Both the position numbers and the translations under genes were made by a program. Below, piece by piece: positions 52,210 through 60,568 of a stretch of DNA of 64,000 nucleotides; within the stretch, counting starts at the first letter, position 1; every line of letters begins with the position of its first letter. The stretch is from Tropicimonas sp033101155 (lineage in GTDB: Bacteria > Pseudomonadota > Alphaproteobacteria > Rhodobacterales > Rhodobacteraceae), in the NCBI RefSeq assembly GCF_033101155.1, contig NZ_JAWMPX010000020.1, forward strand, positions 1 to 64,000. The letters run 5' to 3'. Below the pieces are notes generated by a model that did not search any database, was not told where the DNA came from, and saw only the letters and a list, made by a program, of their open reading frames with translations.

Positions 52210-53391
52210 TCAGTCGAAGTCGCGCGCGGCGAGTGCCCGGTGAATTTCGCGACGAACCAGCTTGCGAACGTTCCGTGTGATCCGTTCGCCAAGTGCCCCC
52301 TGCAACTCCTGATGTAGCAACTCGGCGATGAGATCACGCAAATCCGCCTCAACTGGTATTGCGCCATTCTCCGCAAAGAGATTTTCCGGATCTTCCGACA
52401 AATCGGCGGTCGTCTCGTCGTCCCCTTCGGCCGAAAAACTCTGGACGGCCTCGGCCAGGATCTCGTCCGCTTCCGGAAGTGCCTCGGCAAGATCAGGCTG
52501 GACGTCTTCTTCCAACAACTCTTCGATCTCCGCCGCATGGAGAGCCTCGTCGAAAGCGTCTTCATCTGATGGCTCGGGCTCGTAGTCGACTGGAGAGACC
52601 TCCTCTTCAGCCTCCAGAGCCGGTGGAGCAAGGCCTTCCTCTATAAGAGGAACGTCGAGTTGTTTCTCCTGCCCAAGGGCGTCGCCCTCCTCGACCAGGT
52701 CTTCATCCCGGATCGACCCGAACATGAAGCCGGCGCGCGGCGCATTGCGCGGGGGAACGGCGTCCGCTTCGGCCTGCCACCCCTCGGACTCATCGGGGGT
52801 CTCCAGCTCTGCAATCTCTGCCTCCGCGACAGGCTCATCGACCTCCGCAGACCCATCGCCGCTCAATTCGTCCTCGGAGAACACAACATCCTCTGCACTG
52901 GAGTCATCGGAAACGTTGAGTTTCGGGCGCACAAAACTGGGCAATTCCATTTCAGTCTCGAGATCATCCGACTGTGCCGCCTCAACATACTCGGTCGGAT
53001 CATCGTCCAACTCCGTAAGGTCCGGCTCGAGGTCCGTCACATCCTGACGAACAAAGACCGGCTCTGAAACGCTGTCCAATTCAGCCTCTTCCGGGGAACG
53101 TTCCAGCGACTCCGGATCTGCCTCCTCCAGAGCTTCACCAAGTTCCACCTTCGCATCCTCGTCCCACGCGCGCGCTTCTTGGTCCGACGCGCCTTCCGAG
53201 GGCTCCGGCACCTCCTCGACCCGCAAAGAGGGAGTCAGAACAAGGGCGTCCGACTCCTCCGGCGGGACGTCCTGCGCCGTGTTTTCCGGAGCTTCCGCCT
53301 CCTCGGGTGTCTCGTCACGGTCCCCCGCAACAAGCCTGCGAATCGAGGAAAGCACGTCTTCGATTTCTGCGTTGCTTACCGGGTCCGACAT
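52210..53391 (-). CDS. PopZ-like acidic polar-organising protein (inferred)
   Basis: A 393-residue, very acidic protein in three parts. The N-terminal helix EIEDVLSSIRRLVAGD (residues 9-24) closely resembles the EEILASIRRII helix of PopZ. A low-complexity linker (about 25-345) is rich in Glu, Asp, Ala and Pro. The C-terminal helices LRDLIAELLHQELQGALGE and RKLVRREIHRAL (about 348-390) resemble the PopZ oligomerisation region. Caulobacter PopZ is shorter (about 177 residues). PopZ anchors the chromosome origin and partner proteins at the pole. The pattern supports a divergent homologue, but identity is inferred. It lies 117 bases beyond tolC on the same strand. Confidence 0.7.
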   Translation of the reverse strand: MSDPVSNAEIEDVLSSIRRLVAGDRDETPEEAEAPENTAQDVPPEESDALVLTPSLRVEEVPEPSEGASDQEARAWDEDAKVELGEALEEADPESLERSPEEAELDSVSEPVFVRQDVTDLEPDLTELDDDPTEYVEAAQSDDLETEMELPSFVRPKLNVSDDSSAEDVVFSEDELSGDGSAEVDEPVAEAEIAELETPDESEGWQAEADAVPPRNAPRAGFMFGSIRDEDLVEEGDALGQEKQLDVPLIEEGLAPPALEAEEEVSPVDYEPEPSDEDAFDEALHAAEIEELLEEDVQPDLAEALPEADEILAEAVQSFSAEGDDETTADLSEDPENLFAENGAIPVEADLRDLIAELLHQELQGALGERITRNVRKLVRREIHRALAARDFD

Positions 53392-53508
53392 GTCAGCTCC
53401 TGTCTTCCAGATTCTCTCTCAGATACACGAACCTGCACCCTGCGCATACCAATCCGGAGCGTCATCCCCTCCAGATCGGAAGCAAAAACCGTGCGAAGAA
53501 CGCCTGGC

Positions 53509-54921
53509 TTACTGCTTGCCAAGCTTGCGAAGCACGCGGTCAAGCTTCTGACCACGCGGCGACAGGCGCGCAGGAGCGGACTTGACAGCATTGTAATAAC
53601 CGGCCGGGTCATAGGTCTGAATTCCGAGGCTTAGATGATCTACGGTCATCAGACCCATCGCAGAAAGAAGTGAATAAACTGCTACATACTGCGTTGCAAT
53701 CGCATCGATCCGGGCCGCGCGCGCGTCGAGCAGTTCCTGTTCCGCATCAAGGACGTCCAGCGTCGTCCGCGCACCGAGGGTCGCTTCCTCGCGTGTCCCT
53801 TCGAAGGCGATCTCAGCGGCGCGAATCTGCAATTCGGACGCCCGAATCTGCGCCGTCGCGGCGTCGAAATTCGCCCAGGCCGAAGCGACTTGCTCCTCGA
53901 TCCCGAGCGTGACCTGCAGCAGGTTCGCCCGGTTGGAATCGCGCTGTGCGATAGCCTGACGCTCAAACGCGGCAAGAGCGCCGCCGCGATAGATCGGCTG
54001 CCTGAGATCCAGCGAGAGGAAGTGTTCCTCGTCCTGATACTCCGAATCCGTTTGCGAGATGATACTACCGCTGATGGAAGGCCGATAGCTCGCCGAGGCA
54101 ATTCGCATACCAAGCTCCGCAACCGTCACTTCACGTTGCGCCTGGCGGATGTCGGGATGGGTCCGCACACCGACCCGGATCGCCTCGTCAACGCTCGACG
54201 ACGTCTTGGGCAGCGCACCCGGAAATGTAAGGTTGTTCGGGTAGCGCCCGACTGCGGTCCGGAACGTTTCGCGCGAGACAGCGAGATCGCCGCGCGCTGC
54301 TTCCAGCTGGCTGATTGCCGCCGCAAGCCGACTCTCGGCGAGCGCGACGTCCGTTCGCGTCACCTCACCAACCTCGAAACGGTCTTCCGTCGCCTGTTTC
54401 TCCTGGGTGAGAACGCGCACGTTGTTCTCGCGCAAGGTGACAAAGGCCTCCGCCCGCAGAACCCCCATATACCCGACGACGGCGTTTAGAAGGACCCTCT
54501 GCTCCAGCGAGCGCAGCGCTTCCCGGGTCGCCAGAACGGTTTCCTTGCGGCTTTCGATCGTCATTCGGTTGGCGCCGCCGGCATAGATCGCGATGCTCGC
54601 CTGAAGCTGGTAGGTCGCGACAAGATTGTCGCGAGAAAGGCCAGCGTTGTAGAAGCTCGAATAGATCTCCCGTTGCGGGTGCACCGCATCCAGACCCATC
54701 ACGAAATCAAGAGTCGGAAGCAGAGACGATTGCGCGATGGCGACATCGTCATCCGCCGCCCGCAAGAGCGCCCTGTTCTGTGTCAGTAGGTTGGAATTGC
54801 GATACGCGTCGATCAAAGCGTCCGTCAGTGTCTCCGCAGAGACTCGAACGGGCATGATAACGAGTGCCGTGAATGCCAGGCTAACGGCTGCACGCCGCAT
54901 GGTCTTTCCGAAAATCCTCAC
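53509..54921 (-). CDS. tolC: TolC-family outer-membrane channel
   Basis: A 470-residue outer-membrane efflux protein, the exit duct for type I secretion and RND pumps. The signal peptide is MRRAAVSLAFTALVIMPVRVSA. The mature part shows the duplicated OEP pattern: NLLTQNRALLRAADDDVAIAQSSLLPTLDF and the later HPDIRQAQREVTVAELGMRIASASYRPS (each a long helix pair with LP(T/S) turns), and GARTTLDVLDAEQELLDARAARI, typical of TolC. It follows the isoaspartyl methyltransferase gene by 66 bases, an order common in alphaproteobacteria. Confidence 0.94.
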   Translation of the reverse strand: MRIFGKTMRRAAVSLAFTALVIMPVRVSAETLTDALIDAYRNSNLLTQNRALLRAADDDVAIAQSSLLPTLDFVMGLDAVHPQREIYSSFYNAGLSRDNLVATYQLQASIAIYAGGANRMTIESRKETVLATREALRSLEQRVLLNAVVGYMGVLRAEAFVTLRENNVRVLTQEKQATEDRFEVGEVTRTDVALAESRLAAAISQLEAARGDLAVSRETFRTAVGRYPNNLTFPGALPKTSSSVDEAIRVGVRTHPDIRQAQREVTVAELGMRIASASYRPSISGSIISQTDSEYQDEEHFLSLDLRQPIYRGGALAAFERQAIAQRDSNRANLLQVTLGIEEQVASAWANFDAATAQIRASELQIRAAEIAFEGTREEATLGARTTLDVLDAEQELLDARAARIDAIATQYVAVYSLLSAMGLMTVDHLSLGIQTYDPAGYYNAVKSAPARLSPRGQKLDRVLRKLGKQ

Positions 54922-54987
54922 GCGAACTGCTCCTTCTCGTGGGTTTTGCTGATTTTTGCCTGAACTATAGCAACTTCGTTTCCTTGT

Positions 54988-55641
54988 TTACAGCACGAAA
55001 GAGGCCGGACCCTCAAAGCCGGGCAAAACTGGTGCACCTGCGTTGAATTCGAACCGCCAGTTCACACGACCGTCGAGCTTGTAGCCGATCTGAACCGCAC
55101 CAAGCGCGCCGTCCATGAAGAGGCAGGCAATGCGACCGCCTTCCTTGAGCTGGTCCTCGATGGCAGAAGGTAGTTCGACGACGCCGCCCTGGAGAACGAT
55201 CACGTCGTAAGGGCTGTGCTTGGCGGCACCGTCGGCCAGAGGTCCGGTGACCACGGCGACATTGTCGACCGCCTCGGACGAAAGCGTCGCCTCGGCTTCG
55301 CTGGCAAGGCCTTCATCTTCTTCCAAAGCGATGACAGCTTCGGCGAGCCGCGCAATGACGGCGGCGGAATAGCCAAGTCCTGAGCCAATATCGAGCACCA
55401 TTTCATCGGGCTGGATGTCGAGAGTGTCCAGCATCTTTGCAAGCGTGCGAGGCTCGAGGACAACGCGACCGGGCACCAGCGGCAGATTGGTGCCGGCATA
55501 GGCGGCATCCCTCTGGCTGTCCGGCACGTAGAGCTCGCGCGGTACATCCTGAAGGGCATCGAGGACGGGATACTTGGTCACATCCGCCGGGCGGATCTGG
55601 GCGTCGACCATCGTGGTGCGGCGGGAAGCGAAGCTGCTCAT
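54988..55641 (-). CDS. Protein-L-isoaspartate O-methyltransferase-like protein
   Basis: A 217-residue class I SAM-dependent methyltransferase of the PCMT family, which repairs isoaspartyl damage in proteins. Features are RRTTMVDAQIRPADVTKYPVL at the start, the SAM motif VLDIGSGLGYSAAVIARLA, ALEEDEGLASEAEATL and YDVIVLQGGVVELPSAIEDQLKEGGRIA (motif III-IV region). The usual PCMT VTAA-type motif reads VLQGG here, common in the alphaproteobacterial copies linked to tolC, so activity on isoaspartate is not certain. Start is MSSFASRR (55641); MVDAQIRP (55611) is an alternative. Confidence 0.88.
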   Translation of the reverse strand: MSSFASRRTTMVDAQIRPADVTKYPVLDALQDVPRELYVPDSQRDAAYAGTNLPLVPGRVVLEPRTLAKMLDTLDIQPDEMVLDIGSGLGYSAAVIARLAEAVIALEEDEGLASEAEATLSSEAVDNVAVVTGPLADGAAKHSPYDVIVLQGGVVELPSAIEDQLKEGGRIACLFMDGALGAVQIGYKLDGRVNWRFEFNAGAPVLPGFEGPASFVL

Positions 55642-55772
55642 GTGTTCAACCTGTCGGTCCGGAAGCGTCGCCGATGATGTGGCACAATCACCTGTGCGAG
55701 GCAAGTTGCCCCCGCGCCGCATGTCCAGTGGAAACGGCCCAACCCCGACGAGACCTCAGGAGACGCTCCGGC

Positions 55773-56468
55773 CTAGACAGAGACGGCGCCTTTCAGATCT
55801 TCCTTGGAAAGCTCGGCCTTCGAACCCGACATCGAGACCTCGCCGCGCTTGAGCACGGTAAAACGGTCGGCCAGCCCATAGGCGAATTCGAAATACTGTT
55901 CGACCAGCACGATCGCCATATCGCCACGGTCACGCAGGTATTCGATCACGCGGCCAATCTGCTGGATGATATTGGGCTGAATGCCTTCGGTCGGCTCGTC
56001 GAGCAGGAGGAGCTTCGGTTTCGTCATCATCGCCCGACCGATGGCGAGCTGCTGCTGCTGGCCGCCCGAGAGGTCTCCGCCACGCCGGCCGAGGAAGTCT
56101 TTCAGGATCGGGAAGAGCTCGAAGACTTCATCGGGGATGTGGTGCTCGGATGTGGGCAGGCAGGCATAGGCTGTCTCCAGGTTCTCGCGCACGGTCAGGA
56201 GCGGGAAGATGTCCCGACCCTGCGGCACATAGCCGATGCCCTTGCGGGCCAATGCATGCGCCGGCAGACGGCCGAGATCCTCACCGTCGAGCGAGATCAC
56301 GCCGCCGGAACGCGGATGGGTCCCGGAGATAGCCTTGAGCAGCGAGGTCTTGCCGACGCCATTGGTGCCCATCACGCAGGTGACTTCGCCGGCCGCAGCC
56401 TCGATATCGATGCCGTGGAGGATCTGGCTGCCGCCGTAATGAAGTGTAAGGCCTTGGGTTTTCAGCAT
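55773..56468 (-). CDS. urtE: Urea ABC transporter ATPase UrtE
   Basis: A 231-residue branched-chain-type (LivF-like) ATPase of the urea importer. Walker A is GTNGVGKTS, the signature LSGGQQQQLAIGRAM, Walker B LLLLDEPTEGIQPNII and the His loop VLVEQYFEFAYGLADRF. The VPQGRDIFPLLTVRENLETA block is typical of UrtE. It is the last gene of the urtABCDE operon, 3 bases after the urtD stop. Urtases feed urease, whose genes are not in the window. Confidence 0.96.
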   Translation of the reverse strand: MLKTQGLTLHYGGSQILHGIDIEAAAGEVTCVMGTNGVGKTSLLKAISGTHPRSGGVISLDGEDLGRLPAHALARKGIGYVPQGRDIFPLLTVRENLETAYACLPTSEHHIPDEVFELFPILKDFLGRRGGDLSGGQQQQLAIGRAMMTKPKLLLLDEPTEGIQPNIIQQIGRVIEYLRDRGDMAIVLVEQYFEFAYGLADRFTVLKRGEVSMSGSKAELSKEDLKGAVSV

Positions 56469-56471
56469 TGT

Positions 56472-57212
56472 CTAGCGCCCCAGATAAACGTCGATGACGT
56501 CCTGATTCTTGGTTACGTGGTCGAGGCTGCCCTCGGCGAGGACCGAGCCCTCATGCAGCACGGTCACCTTGCATTCCAGCCGGCGGACGAATTCCATGTC
56601 ATGCTCGACGACGACCACGGCGCGGGTCTTTGCCGCTTCTTTCAGAAGGTCCGTCGTGTGTTCGCGCTCCGCCAGCGTCATGCCGGCGGCGGGTTCGTCG
56701 ACCAGCAACAGCCGCGGTTCCTGCGCCAGCAACATGCCGATCTCCAGCCACTGTTTCTGGCCGTGAGACAGCTCGCCGGACTTGCGGTGGAGCTGCTCGG
56801 AGAGGCCGATCTCGGCGGCAAGCTCCTCGATCCGCGTTTTGTCTTCAGGGGCGGGCCGGAAGAAGAGCACCGACCAGGGCGCCCGGTCCTTTTTCAGCGC
56901 CATGGCAAGGTTGTCGTAGACCGACTGGTCCTCGAAAACTGTCGGGCGCTGGAACTTGCGACCGACGCCGGCCCGCGCGATCTGGCTTTCGTTCATCTTC
57001 AGCAGCGAGTGGCTCAGCTCGCCCCAACGAACGGTGCCCTCGTCGGGCCGGGTCTTGCCGGTGACGATGTCCATGAAGGTGGTCTTGCCCGCACCGTTCG
57101 GGCCGATGATCGCGCGCAGCTCCGCGTTGCCGATGGAGAAGCTGAGATTGTTGATCGCCTTGAAGCCGTCGAACGAGACGGAGACGCCGGAAACCTCGAG
57201 AAGCGTGCTCAT
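56472..57212 (-). CDS. urtD: Urea ABC transporter ATPase UrtD
   Basis: A 246-residue LivG-like ATPase, partner of UrtE. Walker A is GPNGAGKTT, signature LSHGQKQWLEIGMLL, Walker B LLLVDEPAAGMTLAERE and VVVEHDMEFVRRLECKVTVLHEG. The KFQRPTVFEDQSVYDNL block is a UrtD mark. I start at MSTLLEVSGVSVSFDGF (57212), which overlaps the urtC stop by ATGA (57209-57212). The longer frame upstream lies within urtC. Confidence 0.96.
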   Translation of the reverse strand: MSTLLEVSGVSVSFDGFKAINNLSFSIGNAELRAIIGPNGAGKTTFMDIVTGKTRPDEGTVRWGELSHSLLKMNESQIARAGVGRKFQRPTVFEDQSVYDNLAMALKKDRAPWSVLFFRPAPEDKTRIEELAAEIGLSEQLHRKSGELSHGQKQWLEIGMLLAQEPRLLLVDEPAAGMTLAEREHTTDLLKEAAKTRAVVVVEHDMEFVRRLECKVTVLHEGSVLAEGSLDHVTKNQDVIDVYLGR

Positions 57213-58441
57213 TGTTCGGCCTCCTGTTCCTGCAAGCTGCCGGAATCGGGACCCAGATCGGCGCCATGACGGGCGGGCGGGGTCCGGCCGGTGAAGAGAT
57301 CGACGAGGCCGCCAATCCCCTTGGGAGCGAAGAGCGTGACGAGGACGAAGGAGATGCCCAGAAGCACCTGCCACCAGTCAACCCAGTCAATGGTGTAGAA
57401 ACCGAGCGGGATGGAGGGGACCTGTCCACCGGTGAACCAGGTCGAGAGCAGCGAGACGAAGGCCGCGCCGATCACCGCGCCGTAGAGCCGCCCGCGCCCG
57501 CCGATGGCGACCCAGACCGCAAGGTAAATCGAGGCGATGGGGGCAATCTCGGCCGGGTTGATGATGCCGGCTTGCGGGTAGTAGAGCGCGCCCGCGATGG
57601 CGGCGATGACGGCTGTCAGGGTGAAGACGAAGAGCTTGTAGCCTTCGACAGAGTAGCCGAGGAACCGGACACGCGCTTCGTCGTCGCGGATGCCGCGGAT
57701 GACGGAGCCGAACTTGCCGGACGTGATCCAGGCAGCCAGCAGATAGCCAAACCCGAGGGCGAGCGCGCTGGCCCAGAAGAACCACAGTGAGATATCCGCC
57801 TGAGGGATGGAATCGGCACCGGGCAGGTTCTGTAGGCCGGAGAGGCCGTTATTGCCGCGCAGGCCGGAATCGTTCTGGAAGAGGTAGAGCGCGAGCGCCA
57901 GTGTCATGGCCTGGGTCAGGATCGAAAGATAGACGCCGGTGACGCGGGAGCGGAAGGCGAGCCAGCCGAAGACGAGCGCCAGCAAACCGGGGACAAGCAC
58001 GACCATCAGGAGCTGGAGTGACAGGCTGTCCGCGAAGGCCCAGACGACGGGGAAGTCAGAGGAGCCGACAACGCCGAAAATCTGGGTGCCGATGGCGTCG
58101 ATGATCTCCTGATCGGTGGGCGGGATCTCCGCATTGGCCATGGACGCCGTCACGATCATCTCGGTGCGGGCGTACATCAGCCACATGCCGATCATGTAGC
58201 CGCCAAGCCCGAAGAAGGCCATGTGGCCGAGGCTCAGGATGCCGGCATAGCCCCAGATCAGGTCCATTGCGATGGCGACGAGGCAGAGGCAGAGCGTCTT
58301 GCCGAGCGTCTTGATGAAGGAGGTGGAGAGCGCGCCGGATCCTGCGGCCTCGCTGGTGATGGTCACAGCGAGGGTGAAGAGGGCGAGGATGGCGATGAAG
58401 ATCAGCACCGAGGGATTTCGGGCGAAGAAGGAGCGGTTCAT
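57209..58441 (-). CDS. urtC: Urea ABC transporter permease UrtC
   Basis: A 410-residue LivM-like permease with about nine membrane segments. WGYAGILSLGHMAFFGLGGYMIGMWL is the hallmark of the family, followed by FRSRVTGVYLSILTQAMTLAL and VGIAGALYYPQAGIINPAEIAP-like blocks (here VIAAIAGALYYPQ). The C-terminal tail after the last helix is long and polar. I start at MNRSFFARNPSVL (58441). A 94-base gap separates it from urtB. It is coupled to urtD by a four-base overlap. Confidence 0.95.
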   Translation of the reverse strand: MNRSFFARNPSVLIFIAILALFTLAVTITSEAAGSGALSTSFIKTLGKTLCLCLVAIAMDLIWGYAGILSLGHMAFFGLGGYMIGMWLMYARTEMIVTASMANAEIPPTDQEIIDAIGTQIFGVVGSSDFPVVWAFADSLSLQLLMVVLVPGLLALVFGWLAFRSRVTGVYLSILTQAMTLALALYLFQNDSGLRGNNGLSGLQNLPGADSIPQADISLWFFWASALALGFGYLLAAWITSGKFGSVIRGIRDDEARVRFLGYSVEGYKLFVFTLTAVIAAIAGALYYPQAGIINPAEIAPIASIYLAVWVAIGGRGRLYGAVIGAAFVSLLSTWFTGGQVPSIPLGFYTIDWVDWWQVLLGISFVLVTLFAPKGIGGLVDLFTGRTPPARHGADLGPDSGSLQEQEAEQ

Positions 58442-58535
58442 GGGCGGGCTCCCGGGTTGAAGCAAATTGCGGAGGGTCGGGCGCTGCCCGGCCTTGCGAC
58501 CGGGCTGTGACAGATCGTACGGCGTGCAATCATGA

Positions 58536-60500
58536 TCAATCTCCCGCCGCGCGGCCCTTGAGGGCGATGATGCCTCTTGGGCGGAACTGGATGAAGATGA
58601 TGATGAAGATGATCATGTAGGTCTGGGCGGCCAGCGTGTTGGACGGGTTCAGCCACTCGATGCCCTTCTGCAGGAAGCCGATCATGGTCGCCCCAAGCAG
58701 GGTGCCCCAGATATTGCCAACCCCGCCAACAACCACCGTCATGAAACTCTGCACGATATAGTCGGAGCCAAGCTCGGAGGTCACCTTCGCATAGAGACCG
58801 ATAGCCACCCCGGCGATGCCGGCAATGCCGGAGCCGAGACCGAAGGTCAGCATGTTGATACGGTCCGGATTGATCCCCATCGAGCCCGCCATGCGCGGGT
58901 TCTGGGTCACGGCGCGGACCTCCAATCCGAGCCGGGTCCGCTTCATGATGAAGAGGAAGACCCCGAGGAAGATCAGCGCAAGGACGAAGATCGCGATGCG
59001 GATATAGGAAATCGAGACCACATCATTGAGCACCAGCGCACCGTCGAGCCAGGCCGGAGAGGTCAGCGGGCGCGCCTGCGTTCCGAAGATGTTCTTGGCC
59101 AGCTGTTGCAGCGCGATGGAGATGCCGAAAGTCGCCAACAGCGTCTCCAGCGGGCGGTTATAAAGCCAGCGGATAACGAGACGCTCCATTGCGACCCCGG
59201 CCGCGAAGGTGACCGCAAAGGCGAGCGGCAGCGCAACGAGGATCGAGATGGTGTAATCCGGTATCACCTGTTGCACGACATAGCCTGTATACGCACCCAT
59301 CATGATGAACTCGCCATGGGCCATGTTGATGACCCCCATGACACCGAAGGTGATGGCCAGTCCGATGGCGGCGAGGAAGTAGATCGAGGCCAGCGAGAGC
59401 GCATCCAGCGTCAAGTCGAAGACCTGGTTCACGCCGACGCTGGTATTGATCGAGGCGAGCGTGGTCGTGGCAGCACCGGTGAGGGCTGGCGAGGCCTCGG
59501 CATATTGATCAAAGAAAACGTGGGTTTCGAGTGCGGTGGCGATCTCGTCGACCGTGGCGGTCGCCGGAACGGTGCCGGCGGCGGCAAGCGCGCGATAGGC
59601 CTCCTCGCGGGTCTCTTCAGTGTCGAGCTGGGCCAGGGAAACACCGCCGACGCGGCCCTCGACGATATTCGCCTGGAGGGCTGCGCGCTTGTCTTCCGCG
59701 GAGATACGGGCGGGGGCGAGATCGCTGGAAACGAGGAGGTCATAGGCCTCGGCCTCGGACAATTCATCGCTTCCGGGCTTGAGCGCGCGCGCGATATTGA
59801 CGCCCTCGGGCAGGCTCTCGGCGGCCTTGCGGGTTGTGGCCAGCAGCGGGTTGAGCGCCCCGCGGGCATCGACGCCGAGATCGCCCTTGAAGCTCTCGAT
59901 GGCGGCGATACGGGCGGGTTCATCGGCGCTGTAGGGAATAGTCAGCAGGCGGATGAGACGCTCCTTGCGGGCGCGGATCTCCGGGTCGGGCTCGTTCTCG
60001 ATCGCGCCTTGCAGGGCGGTCAGATGCTCGGGCGCGGGGTCGCGCTGGATCGCATCCAGCGCCTCGATGCGCTTGGCGGGGTCGTCGGCCATGAGCTGGA
60101 ACTGCACCAGCGCCGCGCCGATCATCGAGCGCACACCGGAATTCGGCTTGAGCTGTTTCAGCTCCTTCTTGAGGAATTCTCCCAGCGCTTCGCCGGTGGC
60201 GATGTCGGCAAGGGCGTAGGTCTTGGAGTCGATCTTCTCGCCGAAGAAGAAGAGCTTGTCCTCCTTGCGTTGCCAGAGCTCCTTGGCCTGCCATTTCTCC
60301 AGCACGTCCTGTGCTTCCGGCAACCCACTGTCGCGCAGCGCATCAATCGCCGGCTGGATGGTCTTGCGAGAGCTTTTCTCGAGAAGCGCGCGGTGGTCTT
60401 GCAGCAGCGCCTGGATGGGGCTGTCCGCCTCTTGCTGTGCCAAGGCCGCACCGACGCAAAGCATCAGGACGGCAATGGCTGCCGATAGGATTCTTGTCAT
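58536..60500 (-). CDS. urtB: Urea ABC transporter permease UrtB
   Basis: A 654-residue permease with a signal peptide (MTRILSAAIAVLMLCVGAALA) and a long periplasmic helical region (about residues 22-335, ALLQDHRALLEKSS... with repeated EALDAIQRDPAPEHL-type helices). The LivH-like membrane domain follows (IYFLAAIGLAITFGVMGVINMAHGEFIMMGAY). The N-terminal extension is characteristic of UrtB. It is longer than many UrtB proteins (about 530 residues). GTG at 60515 is an alternative start. A hairpin lies between this gene and urtA. Confidence 0.94.
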   Translation of the reverse strand: MTRILSAAIAVLMLCVGAALAQQEADSPIQALLQDHRALLEKSSRKTIQPAIDALRDSGLPEAQDVLEKWQAKELWQRKEDKLFFFGEKIDSKTYALADIATGEALGEFLKKELKQLKPNSGVRSMIGAALVQFQLMADDPAKRIEALDAIQRDPAPEHLTALQGAIENEPDPEIRARKERLIRLLTIPYSADEPARIAAIESFKGDLGVDARGALNPLLATTRKAAESLPEGVNIARALKPGSDELSEAEAYDLLVSSDLAPARISAEDKRAALQANIVEGRVGGVSLAQLDTEETREEAYRALAAAGTVPATATVDEIATALETHVFFDQYAEASPALTGAATTTLASINTSVGVNQVFDLTLDALSLASIYFLAAIGLAITFGVMGVINMAHGEFIMMGAYTGYVVQQVIPDYTISILVALPLAFAVTFAAGVAMERLVIRWLYNRPLETLLATFGISIALQQLAKNIFGTQARPLTSPAWLDGALVLNDVVSISYIRIAIFVLALIFLGVFLFIMKRTRLGLEVRAVTQNPRMAGSMGINPDRINMLTFGLGSGIAGIAGVAIGLYAKVTSELGSDYIVQSFMTVVVGGVGNIWGTLLGATMIGFLQKGIEWLNPSNTLAAQTYMIIFIIIFIQFRPRGIIALKGRAAGD

Positions 60501-60526
60501 TTTTGCCTGCGCCACGAGGAAAGAGT

Positions 60527-60552
60527 GGGAGGGCGCAAAGGCGCGCCCTCCC
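60527..60552 (-). terminator. Intra-operon hairpin between urtA and urtB
   Basis: GGGAGGGCGC-AAAGGC-GCGCCCTCCC is a perfect 10-base stem with a 6-base loop, about 17 bases after the urtA stop. With no T run it likely limits read-through or protects urtA mRNA, raising UrtA over the permeases. Confidence 0.75.
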
Positions 60553-60568
60553 GGAAAGTCAGGTCAGA

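Noticed and set aside
55437..57269. A 610-codon plus-strand open frame
   Set aside because: Antisense to the methyltransferase, urtE and urtD genes, which have clear motifs; the composition is that of a GC-rich shadow.
59106..60488. A 460-codon plus-strand open frame opposite urtB
   Set aside because: Gly/Asp/Glu-rich repeats from the complementary codons of urtB; no family features.
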